Shown here: positions 44,166 through 52,902 of the stretch, piece by piece
Layout of the letters: every line of letters starts with the position of its first letter
Position numbering within the stretch: position 1 is the stretch's first letter
Assembly: GCA_947379975.1 (NCBI GenBank)
Contig: CANCPF010000001.1
Location: 1-64,000, forward strand
Length of the DNA stretch: 64,000 bases
Reading direction: 5' to 3'
Origin: Methylophilaceae bacterium
GTDB lineage: Bacteria; Pseudomonadota; Gammaproteobacteria; Burkholderiales; Methylophilaceae
Notes under the pieces: model-generated
Told to the model about the DNA's origin: nothing
The model's input: the letters and a program-made list of their open reading frames with translations, nothing else
Databases searched by the model: none
Position numbers and translations under genes: made by a program

Positions 44166-44936
44166 ATGACCTTGCCCAGCGAACCGCCCTTACAAAAACT
44201 ACAGTTTTATGTGACTACTGGCTACAACTGTGGCTACTTGTCGAACAGGCTGGCACAAAGCTTAATTGCTTCACCACAACATTTAATTAATGCCGAGGTT
44301 TACAGTGGTCTGATTCAACAAGGTTTTAGACGCAGCGGCATGTTTGCCTACAGACCCCATTGTGAAAACTGCCGTGAATGCATACCTGTGCGTATCATTC
44401 TGCAAGACTTCATCGCCAATCGTAGCCAAAAACGCGCCTACAAGCACCACCAAAATCTTGTCACCAGCATTCTACCCGTAGCTTTTCATGCAGAACATTA
44501 TGCGCTTTATGCCTCCTACCAAAAAGCGCGGCATGCGGATGAAATTGAAAGTAAAAAAGATGCGTCAAGCAATAAAAGTCAGCCTAAAAAAATAGACAAA
44601 TCAGAACAAGATGAGATGGAGCAATACAACAACTTTCTATGTCAGTCCAATGTAGAAAGTGTCATGGTTGAATTTAGAGAAAATGGCCAACTTAAAATGG
44701 TCAGTGTGATTGACCTGGTGCGAGACGGGATTTCTGCCGTATACACCTTCTACGAAACCCGCGACACTAAAGCCAGCTTTGGCACTTATAACGTAATGTG
44801 GCAAATTGACTGGGCTAAATCGTTAAACTTCCCTTATTTATATCTAGGTTATTGGATTAAAGACAGCCAAAAAATGGCTTACAAACAAAATTTCAAGCCC
44901 CTAGAAAAATTAATAGAGGGTGAATGGTTTAAATAA
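44166..44936 (+). CDS. bpt: aspartate/glutamate leucyltransferase Bpt
   Basis: A 256-residue member of the Ate/Bpt family. It transfers leucine to proteins with N-terminal Asp or Glu so that ClpS can recognise them. The cysteine cluster region TGYNCGYLSNR and FAYRPHCENCRECIPVRI, and the C-terminal YLGYWIKDSQKMAYKQNFKP are conserved. Residues about 133-155 (SKKDASSNKSQPKKIDKSEQ) form a lysine- and serine-rich insert between the RHAD and EMEQYNNFL segments, where most homologues have a shorter loop. Confidence 0.95.
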   Translation: MTLPSEPPLQKLQFYVTTGYNCGYLSNRLAQSLIASPQHLINAEVYSGLIQQGFRRSGMFAYRPHCENCRECIPVRIILQDFIANRSQKRAYKHHQNLVTSILPVAFHAEHYALYASYQKARHADEIESKKDASSNKSQPKKIDKSEQDEMEQYNNFLCQSNVESVMVEFRENGQLKMVSVIDLVRDGISAVYTFYETRDTKASFGTYNVMWQIDWAKSLNFPYLYLGYWIKDSQKMAYKQNFKPLEKLIEGEWFK

Positions 44937-45093
44937 ATACGACTAAGTTCATGCTGGATTGAATTAGAAGTTATGCACACAAGGGATATGCTAGCTAAAC
45001 GAAGCAATAATAATTACCGCATTCAAATAAGCAGTCAGCGGGATAATTTAACAATGTTACAATTCAGTGTGAATAAATTAAAGTTAATCTGAA

Positions 45094-45981
45094 TTGAAAA
45101 AAATCGTTATTTTTGGTGTGGGCTTGATTGGTGGCTCGGTTGCGCTAGCTTTAAAAAAAGCTAAGCAGACTAATGCTATGCTGCAAATAGTAGGCTTAGC
45201 TCGCACCAGCACCAGTTTGCAAGCCGCGCTTGATTTAGGTGTTATTGATGTCGCCAGCAGCGACATAGCCATTGCGCTTAAAGAGGCTGATTTGGTCTTG
45301 ATTGCTGCGCCGGTAGCTCAAACAGCCGCCATACTACAAGCAATAAAGCCGCATTTAAATGCCCATACAATAATTACCGATGCCGGTAGCACTAAAGCTG
45401 ATGTGCTACGCTGTGCAGAGGAAATTTTAGGTGCGCAATTTAAACAGTTTATCGGCGGCCATCCGATTGCTGGCGCTGAAAAAAGCGGTGTAACTGCCGC
45501 TAAAGCAGATTTGTATCTCAACAAAAACGTGGTGCTCACACCAACACCAGAAACTAGCCAACAAGCCATTTTAGCGGCCACTCAACTTTGGCAAGCCTGC
45601 GGTGCCAATGTCAGTGAAATGCCAGCCGAAACACACGATAGCATTTTTGCTGCAGTGAGTCATTTGCCGCACTTATTAGCGTTTGCCTTAGTAGACGACA
45701 TTGCTAAACGGCCTAATGCAGCACAGTTATTTGGCTTTGCCGCCAGCGGTTTTAGGGACTTTACCCGCATTGCTGGCAGCCACCCAGAAATGTGGCGTGA
45801 CATTAGTTTAGCCAACAAAAATGCCTTATTAAGCGAATTAACTGCCTATCAAGCTGAATTAGCTACCGTAAAAAAGTTGCTTGAAAACGAGGATGGTGCC
45901 GGCTTACAAGCTTTGTTTGAACATGCAAGTGTCACGCGGAATGCTTGGGCTTTGGCTAATCCAACAAAAGTAGAAATCTAA
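45094..45981 (+). CDS. tyrA: prephenate/arogenate dehydrogenase TyrA
   Basis: A 295-residue oxidoreductase for tyrosine synthesis. The NAD(P)-binding GVGLIGGSVALALK, the substrate loop GGHPIAGAEKSGV and ASGFRDFTRIAGSHPEMWRD are conserved. Start is TTG at 45094, immediately before the conserved KKIVIFGVG; no ATG fits. It heads the tyrA-aroA-cmk-rpsA-ihfB-lapB series typical of betaproteobacteria. Confidence 0.95.
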   Translation: MKKIVIFGVGLIGGSVALALKKAKQTNAMLQIVGLARTSTSLQAALDLGVIDVASSDIAIALKEADLVLIAAPVAQTAAILQAIKPHLNAHTIITDAGSTKADVLRCAEEILGAQFKQFIGGHPIAGAEKSGVTAAKADLYLNKNVVLTPTPETSQQAILAATQLWQACGANVSEMPAETHDSIFAAVSHLPHLLAFALVDDIAKRPNAAQLFGFAASGFRDFTRIAGSHPEMWRDISLANKNALLSELTAYQAELATVKKLLENEDGAGLQALFEHASVTRNAWALANPTKVEI

Positions 45982-46105
45982 TGGCGTAAAAAATTTTAGA
46001 TTCCAAGCGCTGTATCTAATGCCAAACATTAAAAAATCATAAGCAATAATAAAAAATTAAATTCAAGAATTTATTAAAGAAATCATTAAAAGAAATTACC
46101 TAAAA

Positions 46106-47392
46106 ATGGAACAACTTACCCTCCCCGCCGCCAGTAATGCTGAAGGTCAAATTACACTACCCGGCTCTAAAAGTATTTCAAACCGCACTTTATTGCTAGC
46201 TGCTTTAGCTAATGGCACTACTGAAATTCGTGATTTATTGGCCTCTGACGATACTGCGCGCATGCTCGATGCCTTAGAGAAGCTCGGTGTAAAGTGTGAA
46301 AACTTTGCTGAAAACGCATGGCGCGTAAGTGGGTGTAACGGTAAATTTCCTAATAAACAGACTGATTTATTTCTAGGCAATGCGGGAACAGCGTTTAGAC
46401 CGTTGACTGCTGCACTGGCTTTTTCTGAAGGCCATTACCTACTCAGCGGTGTGCCACGTATGCATGAGCGGCCTATAGCTGATTTAGTAAACGCATTGTT
46501 ACAAGCTGGGGCAAATATTGAATATTTAGAAAATACCGGCTTTCCGCCACTTAAAATATCACCTGCTTCATTAGATTTAAGCAAGCCCTTAGAAATGCGC
46601 GGTGATGTTTCCAGTCAGTTTTTAACCGCACTGCTAATGGCGTTACCACTCACTAAGCAGCAAGCGACTATCGAAGTGGTAGGTGAGCTTATTTCTAAAC
46701 CTTACATAGAAATCACGCTTAATTTAATGGCTAAATTTGGCGTAGATGTAGTGCGACAAGGCTGGCAACATTTTACTATTACAGCCAATAGCCAATACAC
46801 GAGCCCTAAAGAAATTTTTGTAGAAGGTGATGCCTCTAGCGCTTCTTACTTTTTAGCAGCCGGCACCATCGCTGGCAATGTGCGCGTTGACGGCATAGGT
46901 AAGCAAAGTATACAAGGTGACGTGCGCTTTGCCGAGGCGTTAAGCTTAATGGGTAGTAATATTAGTTATGGTGAAAATTATATTGCTGCAAGTAAACCTG
47001 CAAAACTCAAAGCCATCGACTTAGATTGCAACCATATTCCCGATGCTGCTATGACCTTGGCAATATTGGCTTTATTTGCCGAAGGGACTACCGTACTGAG
47101 AAATATTGCCAGCTGGCGCGTGAAAGAAACAGACCGCATTGCTGCAATGGCAACAGAATTACGTAAAGTCGGCGCGATTGTTGAAGAAGGCGCTGACTAT
47201 ATAAAAGTCACACCACCCGCTCAATTAACGCCGAATGCCGTGATTGATACTTATGACGACCACCGTATGGCTATGTGTTTTTCTTTGGTTTCATTAGCGA
47301 ATGTGCCCATCACCATTAACGACCCTAAATGTGTGAATAAAACTTTCCCAGACTATTTCAAAAGCTTTGGAAAAATCGTCAAACATGCATAA
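46106..47392 (+). CDS. aroA: 3-phosphoshikimate 1-carboxyvinyltransferase (EPSP synthase)
   Basis: A 428-residue enzyme of aromatic amino-acid synthesis. LPGSKSISNRTLLLAALANG and LFLGNAGTAFRPLTAALAF form the shikimate/PEP sites, with MHERPIADLVNAL, FVEGDASSASYFLAAG and NIASWRVKETDRIAAMATEL also present. Note GNAGTAFRP, the ordinary class I form. cmk begins inside its last codons, so the two genes are coupled. Confidence 0.98.
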   Translation: MEQLTLPAASNAEGQITLPGSKSISNRTLLLAALANGTTEIRDLLASDDTARMLDALEKLGVKCENFAENAWRVSGCNGKFPNKQTDLFLGNAGTAFRPLTAALAFSEGHYLLSGVPRMHERPIADLVNALLQAGANIEYLENTGFPPLKISPASLDLSKPLEMRGDVSSQFLTALLMALPLTKQQATIEVVGELISKPYIEITLNLMAKFGVDVVRQGWQHFTITANSQYTSPKEIFVEGDASSASYFLAAGTIAGNVRVDGIGKQSIQGDVRFAEALSLMGSNISYGENYIAASKPAKLKAIDLDCNHIPDAAMTLAILALFAEGTTVLRNIASWRVKETDRIAAMATELRKVGAIVEEGADYIKVTPPAQLTPNAVIDTYDDHRMAMCFSLVSLANVPITINDPKCVNKTFPDYFKSFGKIVKHA

Positions 47393-48080
47393 TTTAATTC
47401 TTGGCGTAGTTCCGGTTATTGCGATTGATGGACCATCAGCTTCTGGTAAAGGTACCGTTGCTGAATTGGTGGCAACCCAATTAGGTTTTCATTATTTAGA
47501 TTCAGGTGCGCTTTATCGCATTGTGGCATTGGCGGCGAAACAAAATAATATAGCCTGGGACAATGCCTTTGCGGTTGCAGAATGCGCAAAAACCTTAAGT
47601 ATTGAATTTAAAAATAGTCAGGTTTTTCTAAATGGTGCAAATATTTCAGAGGCAATTCGAACCGAAGAAATGGGCAAAGGCGCCTCACGCGTAGCGGTAC
47701 ATGCGCCGGTGCGCGCGGTGTTAGTCGATTTACAGCATAGCTTTCGTACAGCGCCAGGTTTAGTTGCCGACGGTCGTGATATGGGAACGGTCATTTTTCC
47801 TGATGCTGCATTAAAAGTGTTTCTAACTGCCGCCACCGAAGTTCGTGCACAACGCCGCTATCAGCAGTTAATCAATAAAAAACAAACTAATGATGACTTA
47901 AAAGTTTCGTATGACGATATTTTACAAGATCTCCGAGAACGAGATGCAAGAGACCAAGCGCGAGCAAGCGCGCCGCTAATCAAGGCAAATGACGCTATTT
48001 TGCTAGAGACCGACCATTTAGACATTGCTCAAGCCGTAGCCCATGTTATGCAAAACTATCAGCTTATTAGAAATTTTTAA
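47385..48080 (+). CDS. cmk: cytidylate kinase
   Basis: A 231-residue kinase that phosphorylates CMP and dCMP. The nucleotide loop AIDGPSASGKGTVAELVA is followed by YLDSGALYRIVAL, the lid region RDMGTVIFPDAALKVFLTA and RDARDQARASAPL. I use the ATG at 47385, overlapping the aroA stop by eight bases. A TTG 18 bases earlier is less likely. Confidence 0.97.
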   Translation: MHNLILGVVPVIAIDGPSASGKGTVAELVATQLGFHYLDSGALYRIVALAAKQNNIAWDNAFAVAECAKTLSIEFKNSQVFLNGANISEAIRTEEMGKGASRVAVHAPVRAVLVDLQHSFRTAPGLVADGRDMGTVIFPDAALKVFLTAATEVRAQRRYQQLINKKQTNDDLKVSYDDILQDLRERDARDQARASAPLIKANDAILLETDHLDIAQAVAHVMQNYQLIRNF

Positions 48081-48123
48081 GCTTAAAAAGTGCAAATAGT
48101 CTTTTATTTTTCAATGTTTTAGT

Positions 48124-48129
48124 TATAAT
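48124..48129 (+). promoter_or_regulatory. -10 box of rpsA
   Basis: A perfect TATAAT about 110 bases before rpsA, with a weak -35 region. It would give a leader of about 105 bases containing the hairpin at 48199-48214. Confidence 0.5.
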
Positions 48130-48198
48130 TCTATTCTTTGAAATTCAACAACATTTTTACGCCTACGTTTCACATTGATTCGTAGTTTTTTCAACTAC

Positions 48199-48214
48199 CC
48201 CACTGCTAGGTGGG
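48199..48214 (+). promoter_or_regulatory. rpsA leader hairpin
   Basis: CCCAC and GTGGG arms around TGCTAG are followed by ATTATTTTTT and then the ribosome-binding site. S1 represses its own translation in other bacteria; this hairpin is a candidate attenuator or S1-binding element. Confidence 0.4.
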
Positions 48215-48239
48215 ATTATTTTTTAGGTAATTTTAATTA

Positions 48240-49748
48240 ATGGCTTCTACTTCTAACTCTACTGCTTCATCCATGGAATCATTTGCTGCGCTTTTTGAAG
48301 AGAGCTTAGCTCGTCAAGAAATGCGTTCTGGCGAAGTGATCACGGCTGAAGTTATCTCAGTTGATCAAGATCACGTGATTGTTAACGCTGGTCTTAAATC
48401 AGAGAGCGTTATTGCTGCTACTGAATTCCACAATGCTCAAGGCGAACTTGAAGTTAAAGTGGGCGACTTTGTTAAAGTTGCAATCGAAAAGCTTGAAGAT
48501 GGCTTCGGTTCAACAGTACTTTCACGCGAAAAAGCTAAACGCATGGAAACATGGTTAGATCTTGAAGATGCGATGAACGAAGGTCGTATCATTAAAGGTT
48601 TTGTTAGCGGTAAAGTTAAAGGCGGTTTACGTGTTTCTGTTAACGGCATCATGGCTTTCTTGCCAGGTTCATTAGTAGATGTACGTCCAGTAAAAGACAC
48701 TACACCTTTTGAAAATAAAGAGTGTGACCTAAAAGTAATCAAACTAGATCGTAAACGTAACAACATCGTTGTTTCACGTCGTGCTGTAATGGAAGTTAGC
48801 ATGGGTGCAGACCGTGAAGCGTTAATGGGTACTTTAGCTGAAGGTGCTATCGTTAAAGGTATCGTTAAAAATATCACTGATTATGGCGCGTTCGTTGATT
48901 TGGGTGGCATTGATGGTTTACTACACATTACTGATTTGGCTTGGCGTCGTGTTAAGCACCCATCAGAAGTGCTTACAGTAGGCGAAGAAGTTGAAGCGAA
49001 AATCTTGAAATTTGATCAAGAAAAAAATCGTGTTTCACTAGGTATTAAACAATTAGGCGATGACCCATGGGTTGCTTTAACTCGCCGTTACCCAGTAAGC
49101 ACGCGCTTATTCGGTAAAGTGTCTAACTTAACTGACTATGGCGCGTTCGTTGAGATCGAGCCAGGTATCGAAGGTTTAGTACACGTTTCTGAAATGGATT
49201 GGACAAACAAAAACATTCACCCGGGGAAAATTGCGCAATTAGGTGATGAAGTTGAAGTCATGATTCTTGAAATTGATGAAGCGCGTCGTCGTTTATCATT
49301 GGGTATGAAACAATGCCAAGCTAATCCTTGGGATGAGTTCTCTGCAACGCATCACAAAGGTGATATCGTTTCAGGTCAAATCAAATCAATTACTGATTTT
49401 GGCGTATTTATTGGTTTGCCAGGCGGCATTGATGGCCTTGTACATCTTTCAGATCTATCTTGGTCACAAACTGGCGAAGAAGCTATCCGCAACTTCAAAA
49501 AAGGTGACGAGCTTCAAGCAGTTATCTTGGCAATTGATGTAGAAAAAGAACGTATTTCACTAGGCGTGAAACAACTTTCTGCTGATCCATCAGGTGCTAC
49601 TGGTTCAACTGATGAGAAATCTGATGCTAAACCTAAAGCTAAACCTAAAGCTAAAGACGCTGCTCCACAAGTGCCAAATGATGGTGCTACTGCTGGAACA
49701 ACCAACCTTGGTGCGCTTTTAAAAGCAAAATTAGATAGCAAGAAATAA
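48240..49748 (+). CDS. rpsA: 30S ribosomal protein S1, five-domain form
   Basis: A 502-residue S1, which binds mRNA and positions it on the 30S subunit. Five S1 domains are visible at about 30-104, 115-185, 200-275, 289-362 and 376-447; domains 3 to 5 share TDYGAFVDLGG, TDYGAFVEIEPG and TDFGVFIGLPGG. E. coli S1 (557 residues) has six. After domain 5 the sequence goes into a low-complexity KPKAKPKAKDAAPQ tail and then TTNLGALLKAKLD, the C-terminus usual in betaproteobacteria. So domain 6 is missing while the tail is kept. The reading frame is clean, so this is not a frameshift. Confidence 0.97.
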   Translation: MASTSNSTASSMESFAALFEESLARQEMRSGEVITAEVISVDQDHVIVNAGLKSESVIAATEFHNAQGELEVKVGDFVKVAIEKLEDGFGSTVLSREKAKRMETWLDLEDAMNEGRIIKGFVSGKVKGGLRVSVNGIMAFLPGSLVDVRPVKDTTPFENKECDLKVIKLDRKRNNIVVSRRAVMEVSMGADREALMGTLAEGAIVKGIVKNITDYGAFVDLGGIDGLLHITDLAWRRVKHPSEVLTVGEEVEAKILKFDQEKNRVSLGIKQLGDDPWVALTRRYPVSTRLFGKVSNLTDYGAFVEIEPGIEGLVHVSEMDWTNKNIHPGKIAQLGDEVEVMILEIDEARRRLSLGMKQCQANPWDEFSATHHKGDIVSGQIKSITDFGVFIGLPGGIDGLVHLSDLSWSQTGEEAIRNFKKGDELQAVILAIDVEKERISLGVKQLSADPSGATGSTDEKSDAKPKAKPKAKDAAPQVPNDGATAGTTNLGALLKAKLDSKK

Positions 49749-49778
49749 GCTGATTAGCTAAGATAAAGGCACATAAGC

Positions 49779-50060
49779 ATGACTAAATCAGAGCTAATCA
49801 CACTACTTGCGGAGCGTTTTCCGCAATTAGTAGTTAAAGATGCCGAACTATCAGTAAAAGCAATTTTAGATGCGATGTCTGATAACCTTGCCACTGGTGA
49901 GCGCATTGAGATACGTGGCTTTGGAAGCTTTAGCTTGAATTATCGTCCACCACGCTTGGGCCGTAATCCTAAAACTGGCAGCAAAGTACAGGTACCTGAA
50001 AAACATGTACCGCACTTTAAAGCGGGTAAAGAATTACGTGAGCGTGTGGATTTAGGCTAA
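49779..50060 (+). CDS. ihfB: integration host factor subunit beta
   Basis: A 93-residue HU/IHF-family DNA-bending protein. MTKSELITLLAERFPQLVVK and the DNA-binding arm GFGSFSLNYRPPRLGRNPKTG with K-VPEKHVPHFKAGKELRERV are IHF-beta features. It pairs with IHF-alpha, which is encoded elsewhere. It follows rpsA by 30 bases, the usual arrangement, and is closed by a strong terminator. Confidence 0.97.
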   Translation: MTKSELITLLAERFPQLVVKDAELSVKAILDAMSDNLATGERIEIRGFGSFSLNYRPPRLGRNPKTGSKVQVPEKHVPHFKAGKELRERVDLG

Positions 50061-50091
50061 AAATTTTTGCTTTAATGTACTAAGTTCTTAT

Positions 50092-50120
50092 AAAACGGCA
50101 GCTTTTAGCTGCCGTTTTTT
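50092..50120 (+). terminator. rho-independent terminator after ihfB
   Basis: AAAACGGCAGCT, TTT loop, AGCTGCCGTTTT and a T run. It separates rpsA-ihfB from lapB. Confidence 0.94.
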
Positions 50121-50276
50121 TATGCTTTTTTTAGCGTACAGCAATAGTTAATACCTTACATGCGCATTGAATTAAGCTAAAATTACGAACTATGCAACTC
50201 ATCTTCATAAAATGCTTAAATCATCAGCATATTAATTATTTATCACTTAATCACACCCATCACAAAGTGAAGCATC

Positions 50277-51446
50277 ATGGAATTTGAATTTTGGTGGTTA
50301 TTAGTATTACCGCTTTTTTTTAGTTTAGGCTGGCTTGCTGCACGGGTCGATCTTAAACAGCTACTCGCAGAATCTACCGCCTTGCCTGCAGCTTACTTCA
50401 AGGGCTTAAATTTCCTGATTACCAATCAACATGACAAAGCGATTGAAGCTTTTTCTGAAGCCGTACAGGCGAATACAGATTCATTGGAACTACATTTTGC
50501 GCTAGGTAGCCTATTTAGAAGACGTGGAGAAGTCGATCGTGCGATACATTTACACCTTAATTTATTAGAAAAGAAAGAGTTGGAACCGCAACAAAAGCTT
50601 GCCGTAACTGCTGAACTTGCACAAGATTATTTAAAAGCTGGTTTACTAGATCGAGCTGAAGAATTATTCGAGTCACTCAATGATGACCGCTATCGTCAAC
50701 CAGCACTGCGTGCACTATTAGAAATCTACGTACGCGAACGCGAATGGGAACGTGCAATTAAGGCGGCCACCGAGCTAGAAAGACTTTCTGGCGTACCTTT
50801 TCGTGTTGAAATTTCACACTATTACTGCGAGATAGCGGTTAAATCTAAGTTAGCAAATGATACTCACACCGCTAGATTTGAGCTTGAACAAGCATTAAAT
50901 GCGAATAAAAATTGCGTACGTGCCAATGTTTTATTAGGTGATTTAGAAGCCGAAGCCGATGCACATAAGGCAGCTATTTCTACTTGGAAACGTATTGAGT
51001 TTCAAAAACCAGAATACTTAGGTTTAATTGCACCTAAATTGCTCAATAGTTACCGTGCGCTTAATCAGGCGGCTGACGGCTTAAGCTTATTGCAAACTTA
51101 TTTACAAACCTACAAACTGCCATCTTTATTAAATGTTTTGTACGAAGCAACCTTAGCTGAAGAAGGAGCAGAAAGTGCAGCCAAGTTAGCCCGTAACGAA
51201 TTAATTAAAAAACCTAGCTTGAATACCTTGGATCAATTACTACAGGCCCGAGCGATTGTAGAAACTAATAACCATGCCAGCGGTTCGCAAGATACACAAT
51301 TGATGCAACAAGCGGTTCGACATGCCATCGGCAACAGAACTGCCTACCATTGTGAACACTGCGGCTTCAAAGCCAAATATCATCATTGGCAATGCCCAGC
51401 ATGCAATGCATGGGAAGCACTGCCGGCTGAACCCACTACGGTTTAA
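50277..51446 (+). CDS. lapB: lipopolysaccharide assembly protein LapB
   Basis: A 389-residue inner-membrane protein that helps FtsH degrade LpxC and so sets LPS levels. One N-terminal transmembrane helix (WWLLVLPLFFSLGWLAARVD) is followed by tetratricopeptide repeats (about 50-330) and a C-terminal rubredoxin-type zinc knuckle YHCEHCGFKAKYHHWQCPAC. The partner gene lapA, normally just upstream, is not present in the 217 bases between ihfB and lapB. pyrF follows 56 bases downstream. Confidence 0.95.
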   Translation: MEFEFWWLLVLPLFFSLGWLAARVDLKQLLAESTALPAAYFKGLNFLITNQHDKAIEAFSEAVQANTDSLELHFALGSLFRRRGEVDRAIHLHLNLLEKKELEPQQKLAVTAELAQDYLKAGLLDRAEELFESLNDDRYRQPALRALLEIYVREREWERAIKAATELERLSGVPFRVEISHYYCEIAVKSKLANDTHTARFELEQALNANKNCVRANVLLGDLEAEADAHKAAISTWKRIEFQKPEYLGLIAPKLLNSYRALNQAADGLSLLQTYLQTYKLPSLLNVLYEATLAEEGAESAAKLARNELIKKPSLNTLDQLLQARAIVETNNHASGSQDTQLMQQAVRHAIGNRTAYHCEHCGFKAKYHHWQCPACNAWEALPAEPTTV

Positions 51447-51502
51447 TCAGTAAGCGTATCTATAAGCTACTGTAATTTTAATAAACTCAAGAATTAAAAT
51501 AA

Positions 51503-52231
51503 ATGAATATGTCGAATAAACCTTATAGAAATGACTCCAAAATAATTGTCGCACTAGATTATGCAGACGCAAAAAGTGCTTTGCAATTAGTCAATCAACT
51601 TGATCCAGCTCTGTGCAGATTAAAAGTTGGTAAAGAGTTATTCACTGCCGTTGGCCCACAATTTGTTGAGGACGTAAGCCGTGCAGGTTTTGGTGTATTT
51701 CTAGATTTAAAATTCCATGACATTCCAAATACTGTTGCTAAGGCGTGTGCGGCAGCAAGTAACTTAGGTATCTGGATGCTCAACGTACACGCAAGTGGTG
51801 GTCTAGAAATGATGCAAGCTGCGCAACAAGCAGTTAGTCATAGCCATGAAAAACCTATTTTAATTGCCGTAACCGTACTTACCAGTATGAACCAAGCAGG
51901 ACTAAATCAAATCGGCATACAGACAGACCTTGCTACTCATGTAATTAATTTAGCAAAACTGACCCAACAAGCAGGCTTAGCAGGTGTCGTATGCTCTGCT
52001 TTGGAGGCACCTAGTTTACGCCAGCAATTAGGTAAAGACTTCTGTTTGGTGACACCAGGCATACGCCCTGCTAATGCTAGCCTAGATGACCAATCACGCG
52101 TTGTGACTCCAGTAGACGCTTTAAAAAATGGTGCTAGCTATCTTGTTATTGGCAGGCCCATCACTCAATCTGCCGACCCACTTAAAACTTTGGAAGCTAT
52201 TTACGCTGATTGTGCTGACTTAAAACTGTAG
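51503..52231 (+). CDS. pyrF: orotidine 5'-phosphate decarboxylase
   Basis: A 242-residue pyrimidine-synthesis enzyme converting OMP to UMP. IIVALDYADAKSALQLVNQL, the catalytic LDLKFHDIPNTV and the C-terminal VTPGIRPANA and YLVIGRPITQSADP are conserved. Length is normal. Start MNMSNKPY at 51503, or the second ATG two codons later. Confidence 0.97.
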   Translation: MNMSNKPYRNDSKIIVALDYADAKSALQLVNQLDPALCRLKVGKELFTAVGPQFVEDVSRAGFGVFLDLKFHDIPNTVAKACAAASNLGIWMLNVHASGGLEMMQAAQQAVSHSHEKPILIAVTVLTSMNQAGLNQIGIQTDLATHVINLAKLTQQAGLAGVVCSALEAPSLRQQLGKDFCLVTPGIRPANASLDDQSRVVTPVDALKNGASYLVIGRPITQSADPLKTLEAIYADCADLKL

Positions 52232-52432
52232 GTTTACTTTAGCAATATTGTAAGGTTGCCGTAAGCTTCGCTTGATACTTTAATCTTTCTGTTCATTTTT
52301 TTGCGGAAATTTAATTATTAAAGTGCTAATTGAAAACACTTTGATAATTAATTTTTTTAGAAATGCTGACCAGAGAAGTCATTTTCTTTTACTTTTTAGC
52401 GAATAGTTTCAACCTCTCGGAGTACCTAAATA

Positions 52433-52483
52433 ATGAAAAAAATATTGTTAGCCCTAGTAGCCTGCTAAAGCTTAAGCTTTAGC
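52433..52483 (+). other. interrupted signal peptide of the ComEA-like gene
   Basis: From the ATG at 52433, behind a CGGAG ribosome-binding site, the frame reads MKKILLALVAC, then TAA at 52466-52468, then SLSFS and the internal ATG at 52484. Without the stop it would be an ordinary signal peptide in frame with the helix-hairpin-helix domain. The stop lies inside the 20-base perfect palindrome at 52464-52483. Confidence 0.85.
52464..52483. repeat. perfect 20-base palindrome over the comEA stop
   Basis: GCTAAAGCTT followed by its exact complement AAGCTTTAGC. It contains the TAA stop (52466-52468) and ends at the base before the internal ATG. Changing that TAA to TTA (leucine) would break the palindrome by one base. 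Confidence 0.95.
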
Positions 52484-52801
52484 ATGACCGTGTTTGCTGC
52501 TGTTAATCTAAATACAGCCTCGCAAGCAGAACTTGAAAGCCTTAAAAATGTTGGCCCCGCAAAAGCACAAGCCATTATCGATTATCGTAAGAAAAGTGGT
52601 GGTTTTAAAACAGTTGAAGATCTAAATAACGTACCAGGCTTTGGCGATAAAACGATGGCGAAATTAAAAAGCGAAATTACTGTAAGTGGCGCAACTAAAG
52701 TGGCTACTCCAGCAGCAAAAGACCTTAAACCAGCAGCTGTTGATGCCAAAAAAGCCGTTAAAGTAGCGACACCAGTGCTTGAACCAGCAAAAACTAAGTA
52801 A
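52484..52801 (+). CDS. ComEA-like helix-hairpin-helix DNA-binding protein, broken at its 5' end
   Basis: From the internal ATG the frame gives 105 residues. The ComEA domain is VNLNTASQAELESLKNVGPA, then AIIDYRKKSGGFKTVEDLNN and VPGFGDKTMAKLK, two helix-hairpin-helix motifs that bind DNA in the periplasm during natural transformation. A Lys/Ala/Pro-rich tail follows. The signal peptide belonging to it starts at 52433 but is cut by a stop at codon 12, so a protein from 52484 would keep the cleavage region (VFA|AVN) but lose the hydrophobic core and stay in the cytoplasm. It is either a recent pseudogene or a sequencing/assembly error. Confidence 0.85.
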   Translation: MTVFAAVNLNTASQAELESLKNVGPAKAQAIIDYRKKSGGFKTVEDLNNVPGFGDKTMAKLKSEITVSGATKVATPAAKDLKPAAVDAKKAVKVATPVLEPAKTK

Positions 52802-52902
52802 GCATCTTAAGGTAGTACTGAGATCTTACTCAGTGCTGTCTTGATAGCATCTAAAGTTCAGACTACAAAGCACTTTTAGCTAACCAAAATCTGTCGCTAA
52901 CA

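Noticed and set aside
49590..49748. Frameshift as the cause of the odd S1 C-terminus
   Set aside because: The frame remains open and ends in the conserved NLGALLKAKLD tail, so the frame is original.
52466..52468. Stop-codon recoding (readthrough or selenocysteine) in the ComEA-like gene
   Set aside because: The codon is TAA, not TGA, and the neighbouring palindrome does not resemble a SECIS element; mutation or error is simpler.
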